Assembly: GCA_013339765.2 (NCBI GenBank)
Contig: CM023450.1
Span: 43,768,941-43,832,940, forward strand
Length of the DNA: 64,000 nucleotides
Reading direction: 5' to 3'
From: Haemaphysalis longicornis
Lineage: Eukaryota > Arthropoda > Arachnida > Ixodida > Ixodidae
In this document: piece by piece, positions 1 through 12,000 of the stretch
Layout: every line of letters starts with the position of its first letter
Position numbering within the stretch: the stretch's first letter is position 1
Made by a program: the position numbers and the translations under genes
Notes under the pieces: generated by a model
What the model was told of the DNA's origin: nothing
The model's database searches: none
What the model saw: only the letters and a program-made list of their open reading frames with translations

Positions 1-679
1 ATAGCTTTTTTTAACAAAATGATGACAATGTTTGCCAGCCGTCATTTATGACTCTGCGTTACGCACCCGCCACATTTTCTGCGTAGGCGGTTAGAATATG
101 CAGCCGCCTCAGCAAAAAATGTATATTATGTAATGGGAAACGGCAGACAATGCTCCAAACGAATGCGGAAGTGGAGCCACAAAGTCGCGGCCTCGCAAAT
201 GCAAGCGGCCACTTCGCAATGGTTGTCGCCGACTGAGCGCCGTAGCTTCGGTGACATGTGGCTAGATTTACCGCTTATAAACGTAAATAAAAGTTTATAA
301 ACACGGTGATCGGCATATTTCGCGATTACGCTCGCAACAGCAGTACAACCACAGAACAGAGAGGATACAACTGCGGCTCGCTCTGCTTTCGCTCGTGCTT
401 CCCCAGCGGCTGCAGGGAGCCGGTTGCGACGGCGACGCCACCTGGCGCTGTGGGTCGCTTGGGCGCCGTATTGCTGGTTAGGCGGTGGCGGAGAGTGTTA
501 AAACTGACCTTGGTTCTATAAACGTTGCTTTAGACTACGGATACCTGCCGCTAGCTGCATTGTTGGCTGTTAAATGCAGCCAGCGTTTGCTCATCAGAAC
601 CTGGAAAAGCGCGGGAAGCCGCGAGAATTTACAAATAAAGCCCGCCCTGGCTTCAAGAAAAGTCGCTAATTGCAACGGG

Positions 680-681
<2 letters not shown>
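1..681. other. unassigned non-coding stretch
   Basis: No recognisable gene, repeat family or RNA. The stretch from about 300 to 530 is GC-richer than its surroundings and has short open frames, but their translations show no domain, signal or low-bias composition. I see nothing I can name here. Confidence 0.5.

Positions 682-720
<39 letters not shown>
682..720. repeat. (TC)n microsatellite
   Basis: An uninterrupted TC dinucleotide tract of about 19-20 units. The open frames crossing it on both strands (poly Ser-Leu on plus, poly Arg-Glu on minus) are artefacts of the repeat. In this genome CT tracts also occur as tails of LINE 3' ends (near 24.9 and 39.37 kb), but no LINE sequence is visible next to this one. 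Confidence 0.95.
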
Positions 721-722
<2 letters not shown>

Positions 723-724
<2 letters not shown>

Positions 725-2850
725 AGGCGGCTCTTGCGGACCGTGAAAGGCATCCCTGCCACTTTTTTGCTTCCTTATTTCTCTCTTGTTCGAGCGCGTC
801 GAGTTGCGACGTGGGCTGTGTAATAAAGGCTAAAACAAGAAGAATGCCGTAGCAGCCTCGCAAGTACACAATACTGCGTTCGTTAGGTTATTTAGCAATT
901 CCTACTTGAAGCTGGAAAATCACAATGAATATTACTTACAGGTCATTTCCCTACTCCTAAAGAAAAGAAGTGGCGTCAGTGTCATGCTTTTAGAAGTACT
1001 GCATGTTCTCTGTTCCTTTTTCTTATTTATTTTTGATAGCTGGTTGGGAACGGGACATTGCAGGCAGCAAATTTATGTTGAATATGAGGGAAAATATGAA
1101 ATGAACTTAATATTTTTAATACGCGACCCAATTTTATTAATACCAATTTTGAGAAGAATCTGGGTTTCTCACGTTAAGCCGACATGTTAAACTACCTTAC
1201 AAGATTCGTCATACTTTCGCTGCCTCATTGCATGCCCACAATGGCGATACGGACAAATTGAACTATACAGGCACCCGGACGATAGCACAGTCACGCTTCT
1301 CGGCGGTGGCTTTTATCGGCGGCCGCCAATCGTACAAACGTACAAGTTACTGCATATGACGTCAGAAGCGCACGGAGCGAGGGAGGCTGGTGAGTCACCC
1401 CTGCTTCATCTGTTTCTCGTAATATCTCAATTGTCAGAAGTTCGCGTTACAATTGGAATCATTGTTACTGGATCGAAGCCGTCTTCGGAATGAACCAACT
1501 CGTACTTTATCCTCGCGGCCCCCTTTATTAAGAAGTTTGCCATTAAATAACCCCAACGTTATTGCACCAAAGCATGAAAAGGCGCCCCTGAAGACTTTTT
1601 GCGGGTTTACGTTTTAGGATTCCCGCTGGTAGTGCGGTGGTACCTGCCGCGGTGGCTGAGCGGCGGTGCCTTGAATAAAGTGGTACAGCTTCGATTGCCG
1701 GCCAGTTGGCTGTTCCGTTTTATGCAAGCGAAGAACAATTATAACCATGTGTGCCAGATCTAGACGCCTGTTGGAACTTCTCGGGTAGTGTGAATTTATT
1801 GGTAGCTCTGCGCTGAGGTTTGCCTTGCTGATACAGGGTGCAGTTGTTGCAGTACGGGAAAACCTTATTCGAACCAGCACGTGACATTGACTTAATCGCT
1901 ACTTCTGCCGCATTATTTGTATCACAGAAAAGCGAAATAGAAGTGAAAGGAAGAAACGCTTCTTTTGTTTGTTGTATAAGAAAGTAAACACACTTTTTTC
2001 AGAAGAACAAGGGCTGATGGCTGGGCTCTAAATGTTATCCATTTTGGTTTAATTGTCAATTTGTATTTAGTCCCTCGAAGAACAATACGTGTCCGCATAT
2101 TTTGAATTGTAAGCGCGTTGGGGAATTAAAAGGACATGCTAACCTAAATATCCCACGGGTGCATGATTGGATGAGCATCAACCTGCTTACGAGAAAGTTC
2201 ATTAGGCCCTTTTCAACGAAGCTCTGCCGCACACGTGCGCACTGGCCGTCGCTTCTGCAGAATCAAGGCCCGAAAAAAAGGAATGAAGTAGATTTCATGA
2301 AGGCCAGACGTATAGTTAGTTCGTTAAAAATTATCTGTCTAATGTAAAAGGAGGCTGAGAGATGAAAGAATTATGCCGCCGCAGCTGGAATTTAGCGAAA
2401 AAACCTAGCGATGAATTGGAATGCGTTTTGCCGGTTGGATTTGAAATAAGTGGTAGCTATGAAAAATTAATTCCAGATTAACACAATGCCCTATAGAAGA
2501 GGTCTCGTTCCTTCCTGTTCCTGTGAAGGCGAATGCTAGTTGCATTGATTTATGAACGCGATGCCTTTGTTTTGGAGCATCCACGTGCTCGATAATCATG
2601 AAGTGCTGCGAGGTGAAGAAATTCAAGATCCACCCGACTCCACGCTGTTAGCACAACTGTCACTTCGGGTGCAGCGGCACAATTCAATGAAACCGACGAA
2701 TTTGAATATCGAGCGTGGCATTGCCGAATTTGCATCCCAAACCTCCCATGCCCGAGGGCTTTTAGTAGCGAAGCCCCTCCCCTTAGGGGCTCGGGCTCTC
2801 AGCGTCTCATGTCGTCGTCATCTCATGTTGCAGTATCATGTAGTCACGGT
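723..2850. other. unassigned AT-rich stretch
   Basis: Short open frames only, none with a recognisable domain. A 27-nt piece at 1,645-1,671 resembles the A-box half of the tRNA-type SINE head seen at 33.9 kb and is listed separately. Nothing else is identifiable. Confidence 0.45.
1645..1671 (+). repeat. possible SINE 5' (A-box) remnant
   Basis: The sequence GGTGGCTGAGCGG resembles the A-box part of the tRNA-derived SINE head at 33.9 kb (minus strand). No B box follows, so this is at best a truncated head. The match is short and could be chance. Confidence 0.25.
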
Positions 2851-2856
2851 ACTAAA

Positions 2857-2970
2857 ACACCGGGACGCTCGTTTTCCAACGCCTTGCGCTAGAACGTTTC
2901 ATCTCCGTGTAGAAAACTCGTACTAAAAGAAGACACCGGGACACTCGTTTTCCAACGCCTTGCGCTGGAA
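2857..2970 (+). repeat. short tandem duplication (76-bp period)
   Basis: A segment of about 38 bp (2,857-2,894) beginning ACACCGGGAC and ending in GCGCTAGAA recurs at 2,933-2,970 with two substitutions. A second shared motif, TTTCATCTCCG, sits at 2,897 and again near 3,013. It looks like a local duplication inside a dispersed repeat; the sequence just downstream is related to 33,949-34,030. Confidence 0.75.
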
Positions 2971-2977
2971 TGCGAGG

Positions 2978-3060
2978 CTTACAGCAAAGCTGTATACCTC
3001 TACTCCCCAACGGTTTCATCTCCGCGGGCAAAAACGCCAAGGCGCCAAGAATACACTTAT
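2978..3060 (+). repeat. dispersed repeat, copy 1
   Basis: The motif CAAAGCTGTATACCTCT followed by CTCCCC, then TTTCATC and GGGCAA, recurs near 33,949-34,030 in the same order with substitutions and small indels. The two copies lie 31 kb apart and flank no common gene, so this is an interspersed repeat of unknown class. Confidence 0.55.
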
Positions 3061-3251
3061 ACACTGCATTCTTCGGCCCCTCCGTAGGTTTCACGTAGGT
3101 GGAGATGGCCCGGGATTTTTCGAACGTGTTTCTTCATTATGGTCACCAGAATAGACGGAATACGGCTCGAGCAGTTTTACGGGTAATTTCATATCACTCG
3201 TCCAGCCGCATGAATATACAACGCTATGAAAACTGGTTACACAACTGAATA

Positions 3252-3366
3252 AATTGAAATACGAACGATGGCGGAGCGCGTGGCTTTCAGTATATGCCGC
3301 GCATCCTGGCGAGGCTCCGCGTATGCCCAGTGCGAACAAGTTACGAGAGTTCGTGACCAACCTTGG
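3252..3366 (+). repeat. inverted repeat, left arm
   Basis: The reverse complement of this arm matches 3,553-3,666 at most positions. Both carry GGATGCGCGGCAT, then AAAGCCACGCGCT, then a TTCGTA(T/C)TTCAATTT end. The spacer is about 190 bp. It could be a fold-back element or two copies of one repeat in opposite orientation. Open frames on the two strands share peptide similarity only because of this inversion. Confidence 0.75.
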
Positions 3367-3552
3367 GAAAGACCGTCGTATTTCCATCATCCGTTTGGCG
3401 CTCAGCACGAAATAAAAAATAAAGAAATATAGCTGCGTGCGCTGTTTTCACAAATCGCAGCAACGAAGTTAGACAACGCTCGCGTGAGCGGGCGCCGAAC
3501 GCGGTGTGAAGACAAATCAAAACGCTCACACGCCGAACGACGGTGTTTTTAT

Positions 3553-3666
3553 ATCCAAGTTGGACACAAACTCTCCTCACTTGTTCTCCCTGTGCATAGG
3601 CGGCTCGTCGCAGGATGCGCGGCATGTGCTCAAAGCCACGCGCTCTATTGTTCGTACTTCAATTTC
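3553..3666 (-). repeat. inverted repeat, right arm
   Basis: Partner of the arm at 3,252-3,366. Outward similarity fades quickly and no target-site duplication is evident on either side. Confidence 0.75.
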
Positions 3667-5789
3667 TCACGATAGTACACATAAAATGAAACGCAATCAC
3701 AAACGCGTAATTCATAGCGCAATGAATGGAATATTTTGGCTCACGGAAGCCAAATTACATGGCTTCTGACTGAGCTATTGTAATCGCAGACATCCTACTC
3801 TACGCTCACGTATGAGCCATCGGCTTCTTAAACGTTCACTGAGCAAAATCTAAAAATATGCGCGTTCTGGTTCTAATTTGTTTTTGGCTAGAAAGTTAGT
3901 TGTAAAAAAGTAAGTGATAAGGACAAATCGACTCCACTATCGCTGGCAGTAGATTTTTTTTTTTTTTGCTTGGGGGGGGGGGGGGGGGGGGGCAACAAGC
4001 CTCATTGGTTGGACCAGGTGGTGTTGCCTGGCGAGATATACCGGCAATTTCTCCGCCAGAACGGAACCCAACGCGCGAATAATAAGGCTGCCTTCCCATG
4101 TGTCGGCGAGCTCCGTGTTGCGAAAGAAGCTAATAGGGAGGCGCGATAGTAGTAGTACAAGCAGAGAGCATACTTGAATCGGTGAGAAGTTGAAATGGAA
4201 CAAGAGGAATCGGGGATAGTAACGATAGGAAGGAAATTTAATGCAGGGTACAAGCCAGCATATGTGACGGCAGGAGTGGGAGAACAGCAAATAACGAGGG
4301 ATTAAAAAAACACGAACAAGCGGGAACAAGGGGACAAGGAACGGAGCGTACGCCACCAGGTTATGCGAGACTGCTGCCGCCTTAAAGTGAGATGTTGGTT
4401 TGCTACAGTGTCCTTACATCTCAATGTTGTCTTTCCGCACGGCGTCACACTGCGCCTCCCAAATGCATAGGTCAGATGATTTCGTCGTCCTTGGAGAGAA
4501 ACAACTGTGAGCGGAAGTAGCACGCGAAATGTGGCAGCCCGGAGCTGCTCGCAGAAAATGACAGCAGTGGGCCAGACACTCTCGATGAGGCTGCAGCAGC
4601 CGAAGCCCAATGTCAGCGTCATCATTCGTCAAAAAAGCACTGAGCTGAAGCGGCCGGTGTGCTACCAATCATGGCAGCACCAAGTTGGGACACTGTGGTC
4701 CTTTCAAAGCGAAAACTTGAACACCGGGAACAGATTTTGAAAGTGACGGTGATGTACACTACGTAGGTACTACGCACTGATTTTGAAGCTCGTCAACTGG
4801 AAGAAAACGGCTTCTTGGAGCAGGAAGACAGGTTCTCTGGACAGCCAAAAAAAAGCAATCGTGAGACATAACTAGGTCTACTTGACCTCACGTTGAGTAT
4901 TAATGTATTTAATTTCTTCTTTTCCAACGGGGCTGCTATAAAACCTCTACTGCCGTCCTTCAAAACATTAGGGGTTTAAAACGCCGAAGCTAAACCTGGG
5001 CGTGCCGTCCTAAACAGCCCCGCATTAACTGCGAACACCTGGATTATCTTCAACGTGTACCGTTATCTCTCACGCGGGTATATCACCGATCCTCGGACAT
5101 ATCGTCAAATACAAGATCGTCATTTTTCGAAACAATAAGTAACAGAAGCCTGACCAGGGTAGTTGGTTGAACATACTGAATAATTTGAGGCGCTAAACAA
5201 ACGAAGGCGCCTTGTCTGTGTCTACGTGTTTCTTCTGGTCCCCGTTGTTTACCGCCTCAAATTATTCAGTATATTCAGTCATTTTTAGAGGCCTATAAGT
5301 TTTTATGTCCCGTAAGACTGCCAAGTTTAGTTAGGTAGCTGACTTCTTACATTAAGGCGACCAGTTAAGGCAGGTTCTACGCGTTGCTGTCTGCTTATGT
5401 GCGACGAAAGAAACAGAATCTGTACAAAAACATTCGGTGTCAGCCTGATCTGTGGTTTGTCACATTCGATAATGCATTCGTATAAATGCTCAGATATTAC
5501 AAGTGTACCCAAGAAGCAGTCGCTAACTCCGGTTGGCAGTGTTGACGCCATGTGCGGTATTGGCTAGATCAAACGTAAAACACAGCCCGCCCCGGACACG
5601 GGAATGCCATATACGCCTCAGAGAACGGAAACCTTTCACCGAACGCACCCGTTATAGTCGCTGAAGGAGCAAGAAAAAACTGTGGATACGTAGTTGTAAT
5701 AAACAGACAGGGCTTAAGAGTTCTTTTCACTGCCCTATGTCAGCACACAAAACACTTGTGCTTTCATTTAGTGCCACATGGGCCTCCAG
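3667..5789. other. unassigned stretch with a T/G homopolymer
   Basis: Apart from the poly(T)-poly(G) tract at 3,955-3,992 there is no recognisable gene or transposon. Open frames on the minus strand at 3.9-4.7 kb run through the homopolymer (giving poly-Pro and poly-Lys) and have no domain signature. Confidence 0.4.
3955..3992 (+). repeat. poly(T) followed by poly(G)21
   Basis: A run of T (3,955-3,967), a short GCTT spacer and then 21 consecutive G (3,972-3,992). A pure G21 tract is unusual in an assembled animal genome, is expected to be length-unstable and can form G-quadruplexes. It could also be a sequencing or polishing artefact. Confidence 0.9.
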
Positions 5790-5836
5790 GACGGACGGAC
5801 GGACGGACGGACGTACCGACCGACAGACAGACAGGC

Positions 5837-5893
<57 letters not shown>

Positions 5894-6069
5894 TGCATGT
5901 ATACATACATACATACATACATACATACATACATACACATACATACATACATACATACATACATACATACATACATACATACATACATACACATACATAC
6001 ATACATACATACATACATACATACATACATACATACATACATACATACATACATACATACATACATACA
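5790..6069 (+). repeat. compound tetranucleotide microsatellite
   Basis: Three adjoining tracts: (ACGG)n at 5,790-5,812, (GACA)n at about 5,819-5,893 and (CATA)n at about 5,901-6,068 with a few one-unit interruptions. All six reading frames are open through it (poly Tyr-Ile-His-Thr, Cys-Met-Tyr-Val, Arg-Gln-Thr-Asp and so on), and none is a gene. Confidence 0.97.
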
Positions 6070-9000
6070 GACCAGATTTCTGTGCAGAGCCGCAAAAAAG
6101 TGCTTACGCATCACACACCGGCAGCATTAACGGGTAAAAGGAGATATCTCGTGGCCGTATCTGTGACATTGGTGCTACGGTTTCGTCGCTGACGTCTAAT
6201 ATCGTTGTCGCGTTCAAAGTTCAGAATATTTAAAGTTCAATCAATCATGTACAGTAAAACGGTGATAACAAACCACGAGTTTAATTTGTATATTGTCTCA
6301 CGCACTACCGTAAATACGGTGGCAGCCTTATCATTTTTTTAGGTTCAAATATTTTAACGTAAAGGATGGAGTTAAGGTCGTCGACAACTTTACTAACCAC
6401 AGCAGATCACACCTTTCAGCTATTTAGTTGCTATGTGCCGAAGGAATCTGAGCAGTATGGTCACTTCGTGGTGCGGCCTCACGCCGGAATGGTACATTTA
6501 TTTTCGTCCCTTTATTTCTTTGGGAAACTTTGTCATTAAAGCGTTTTATTGTTGATATAAAACATCTGGAGAAGATTTTTGGGAATAACATATGCTTATG
6601 CAAAATCCTACAGTTTACACTCAGCAGTTATTATATTTTTCCTTATGTTGCACATTTCGATGCATTAGCATCTCCCCCAGGCATTGAAATGAACAGGCTG
6701 GCTTGTTTGGAAATTCCTCATGAAGCGAAGCTGGTTACGAGTGGCTGTATTGCATGAGGTGTCTTCCCAATTCAGGAAAAAGTAGGCAGCGTCTGCGTGG
6801 TTGAACTAAAAACGCGTTCACCAGTCGCAACAGCTAGCTCACAGGTGTTGTTTTATTTACGTTTCGCTTAACAAGCTTGAACTCCCCAGAGTACCTTTAT
6901 ATTGTTGTCGAAAGCCTCCACGAGCACGCGACGGGGAAACAACGCTTGTCCTCTTCACTCTCTGTCTACCCTGTACATGCGCTTACCCGTGCCGAGGCCT
7001 GGCGCTCGATGCCCTGAACGCAATTACACTCAACACACTCTCATCCTCCCCACGTTTGAAGTTTGCTCGCATGAAAGGGTGCAAGCCCCGTTAGCCCCGT
7101 TTGCTTTTAAAAAAAGCTGGGAACGTAGTTTGCTCCACCAGCGCATTTTCAGTGCTCAAATTGTTTTGTTTGTATCTGCCCTGTTGAATAGTATTTCACT
7201 ACCCTATACGTAACGCTGTTGGTCGCTTCCGTTGGGCGGTGGGCATTATTCGTTCAATGGTTGTCCTCCGTCACGCCTTGCTCTTTTCCCGTCACAACTT
7301 CAGCCCTTCAGTCGGTAAAAGTGCAGGCGCATTTGTGGCCTGGCGCGCATCTGGGTCATGTCCCGGGCGCACGGCAGCGCAAGGTTGGGCGCGCCTGAGC
7401 TGGTACTGAGCATTCAAAGCCCTGACTCTAACTTTGGCCCACTTTTATTGACTACAACTCCTACAACTGTGTTTTATCTTCCTTTCTCCCCCCCCCCTGT
7501 TATTCGCTCTACGATTTTACTCCGCAACAGTTAAGCAAAAGGTTAAGAATAATAAAAGTGACAGGAGCACTCGCTCCCAGTGCGAGCCATCCTCTGTGAA
7601 AGGATGTCATGACCGGCGCCGACTAGAAGCGTGTTCACTGAATCCCTTAACATATTAGCTCGAGATCACGCACCATCGCGTGCGTGCACCCATCTACATT
7701 CATCAATTGTGATCTCCACCATCTTCTCTGCCCTGTGCCGTGATTGTTCTCGACGTGTTCTGCCCGACACCTGACGGCTCTCGTCGACGCAGGCTGTCAG
7801 TGCAGCGAATTTTTCGCGGCTTTCATTTCCTTTTCATCGAGGAAGCGTTTGGTCTGCGCTTGTCGTAAGCTCCCCGCGCACACTGTGGACATCAGTCCCT
7901 AGCTACCATCAAGTTCGAAAAAGGTGACAAAAGCCATTTTCCGTTCTTAAACGCTACACGCTTTCATGAACGTCTTCGGTGCCCGAAACTTTAGTGCAAT
8001 CTATCCTCTTAGGCAGCTGTCTCTTTTAACGCCTGAACCCCACTCCGTCATTGCCAGGTAACCAACCGGGCTCTATAAACCGGGTTAACCTTCCGGCCTT
8101 TCCGTCCGTTTTTATCTTCTCCCTTCCTGTGAGGATCGACAGTAACGTATGACGCAGTTTGCGAGAACAACAAGAGTGATGGATTTAAATTCTTGAAGTA
8201 TGTTTACTGCTGATTATCAGTCCATATATTTAAGGGTTGAAACTGAGATAACTACAAGTACTCGCGCGATGGAAGAAGCTAAGCTACACACGCTTCTTGG
8301 GATATTCCACTTGAATATCCCATCTTGTCCATTACCGAGATGGTATTTCGATGCAGCCCACCAAAAGTGAAGTTTATACCTAAGCACGTGTGATGCACTT
8401 TCTATATTTCGCAAGCTCTGTGCGCAAACCACGCCTCGTTGCCTCCAAGCCCGAATCATAGCCTCTCGTATTTATGATTACGTTTGTGCAACTGCCACGG
8501 CGCACTTTGCTAACGCACTGCTTAGGGGGGAAAAGTCGCTTCAACTTATATATCATAGAAAAAGTGATTGTTGCTTTCGGTGTTGGGCGCCGGTAGAAGA
8601 AAGCGAATCACCCTGGAGTTAAGAAGTGTAAATCTCTCCCTGTTTCTTTAATGAAAGCATTTTCAGAGACGTCTATCATGGCGTGGAGCCTGTAGGCTCC
8701 TAAATGTTTTATGCACTTGAATTAACGGTCACGTTCCCTTGAGCATTTCTTGATGTAGAGTCAGTGAGGTGGTGCGCAATATACAATGACATGGTGATAC
8801 AGTGAACTATACAAGTTCCCCTGGGATTTAGAAATCGCTGGAAACGGCTGTTTTCAGTTTAATCAGAGTAGAAATCATTTGATCCGATCTTGGAATTCAG
8901 CCTGCGAGTGACGCCGTTCGGCATAAAAAAAGACACTTGCCCGAGATCTAGCTTGCCGCTTTAGGAAAGCAAAAAACGTCAATGAAGCTTTTTCGGTTGT

Positions 9001-12000
9001 TGGTGACGTGCGCTACCAAATTGGTTGCTTTACTAAGGCACCCCTTTTGAACGTCGAACACCCGCTTGCGTAACTACTCATTCGGTGATGTCTTAGTGAG
9101 TTGCGTGTCCGTGTCCTGTCGGCGGGCGATGACGGGGCACACAACCAGCCACTCGTTTGTTTTCTCGTTCCCTGGCTCACTTACGTGCTTGCTCTCTTGC
9201 TCTCTCTTCTCGCCGGCTTGCACGAAAAAGGACTCATTTTTGCATTTCATGCCCATGACATTCTCTAACGATGCAGCTGGTTGCCCCAGTTCAAACCTGC
9301 TTGTTTAGTTTCTTGGGCTGTCCTTCTATTAACATTTGCGTGGTGAGACATGATTATTTACGAACTGCGCGATGGCAGGCAACGGCAGAATGCATTGCAG
9401 TGGCGTGGCGAGAAAATAGCATGTTCGAATTCAACAATGTTGAAATCCTTGTGCTTTGCTTAACCAAAACTAATTTCAAGAGAGGACAGATCACTGCAAT
9501 CAAAATGTCAAAGTAGGAAAAAAACGAGACGCAGTATACGATTTCATTCAAAAAAATGTTATCTGTACCCTGTGGTATCGTGCAATGTAAGCATTGTGAT
9601 TTGCATGTCGTCCTTATGTCACATCATTCGTGTGCCCGACAAATCGTCCATCCGGCACCCCGTATTCATGAATCTCCGTCTTTGAGTCGCAGGTACTCGT
9701 CCGTCAAAATCCTTATTGTGAAGCACACCCGCATGCACCCTAAGGATGTGAGTTACTCTACGATGTCCGGTGAAAAGAATTCTTGGCCATGTACTGTTAT
9801 AGCTGGCATTGAGATTTCTTCGTTTAGATTCGGCGGCATTCGTGGGATTTCCTCTCGTGAGTGGCGGTTTTCCGAAAAAAGGGGAGCGGGTGATGATGAA
9901 AGGGAACAATGTAAAACGCAACTTTGAAGGAAAAAGAAACAAAAGAAAGAAGCCCCAAGAAGGAATCTATTAGGCGTTGAAAATCTGACTCTGGGGTGCT
10001 TTTGGCGGTCTTGCATGACCCCTACCGGGACGCAGACCTCGAACTCGCGTATGCTTGGTGCGTAGCCTTGCGATAAAAAAAAATTTGTTATCGCTAGTCA
10101 ATATTTGAGTATAGGCAGAGTTAGTAGCGCATTATATACCCCCTCACCCTTCCCTCCATGAGGTGGACAATTTTGCGAAAGGGTATGCGGGTACATTGCC
10201 CCCTCTTCCCGCCGTCTGCGTTAGGTAGGGCTCAGGGTACAGAAGCAATTTGTTTTTAGCCGACGGCTACAGTTCGGCACCGACGCTGTCAGTATGCAGA
10301 CCTTTGATGTTACACTGGCTAACTCACCTTGAATAGTCTTAAGGGCACCTCAACGAAGGCGTCTGAAATAAATTCCCGAACACTGGAGCCAACGTCAGTA
10401 AACCCTCCAGTTAGATTTAAGGGCGAAAGCTTCGTATTTCCGATTAGAGCAATAAAGCGGTGTCGTCATTGGTGGTGTGCGCAAACTATAGTCATAATTA
10501 TTCGTCACCGAGAAGGCGGCATGCCTTATATATAATATACAAAGAAAACGAGCGCATGCCATCGTTGATATGCGACGCCTAGGTAAGCGCAGAACCACGC
10601 GTAGTAGCGTAGAGGGTTCATCTGCCGCGGGCGGCCACCGCGCTCTGCAGCTAAATGGAAACAACACTATTCGGCTGCCGCTCTGCCCCTTAACAGCTCT
10701 GGTTATGTCGGTTTTACCTTGTTAGGTTGGCTACGGAGACAGAAAAGATTTTATCTTCTGAGCGCGTGTGTTCCACTTGCGAAGTGCTCGCGCTAAGACG
10801 TGGGGAATACCAGGGACAACGCATTTAAAACCCTGGCATTGGAGTAGGGACATTAGTAGGTGAGTGCACGAGGGTGCGGTGCACGAACAACACTTACACT
10901 CCCAGGGATTATTGCGTTTGGAGCGACCGCCCGGCAGTTAATAAAAAAAAAATGCCTAGCGATCATGCGTGTGTGCCTCGCGACGACCGCCCAGTGCCCC
11001 TGCGCACGTTTGTCAAGCCAGCATACCCGGTTAGGAAGATTGCCTCAGATTGCAGAAAAAAAAACTCCAGCGTTCACCGTAACCGTGGAAACACTCGCTC
11101 GGAACGAGAAAGGCACGTCCTAGCGTACGCCCCTTCGAGGCGGTGTCCAATGATTATCACTTCCAAAACAATGAAAGAAGCTCACACTTATAGCAACAAT
11201 GATGCAGTAAAAGGTCGTTGCGGTAGTGAAGAAGCAACAAACCGGCTTCAATCGTGGACTTCCTGGCGGTCGTGAAGGTTGCGTACACCTTCGCTACCTT
11301 CAAGTCTTACACGTTAGCGTAAACTTCCTTCGTTTCAGTTTTTGTAACAAGGACAACGAGAATGTTGCCGCGTTTTCCTTGAAAAACCTGAGGAGAACAT
11401 TAATAAATACCCATGGGAATTATTCACTGAGAATTAACCTGGCACGCTCAGAAAATGATGGCCAGAATGCAAAAAAACAAAAACAAAAAAAAAACTTCAG
11501 AATAAAAACAGTATAGGAGGGTCAGAGCGCTTAACCAAGGGAAGTTTTGACAGCTTACCTTAGAGCACGAAATAAAACAGCGTTTAAAACAAAACGTAGC
11601 CATGTGTTACCCTTGGCAGTGCCACGCAAGCGTATGTGCCTGGTTATGAAATGGCTCGGAGGCACGGAGAGTCATCGAACGGGTAGCCTCAAAAGGAACT
11701 GAGTAGCTTTCGCTTCAGGACTTTTCTCTTTTATTCTCCGCAGATTGTTTACCTATGTTTAAGTCCTTTTTGGCCACAGGTGTCTTTTTTCACCTGTTTT
11801 CACAACCAGGCCCTCTTGCCTCATCTCTTGTTTGACGCATTTTAGGCGAGGTACATCTTTGGCTTCGATTCCGCTGAGTTGTTTAAATATTTATCCTGCT
11901 CTATTTTCCCATCTGTCGAAAAAGACGTTGAAGATAAGCACGTCTGGACGGCGCTTCCATCCGGCAGCCCGACCACAGCGCCATTTATTCTCCCACAAGA

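Noticed and set aside
5727..6192. Overlapping open frames of 96-151 codons on both strands
   Set aside because: Translations of tetranucleotide microsatellites, which are open in every frame because the period is not a multiple of three and contains no stop.
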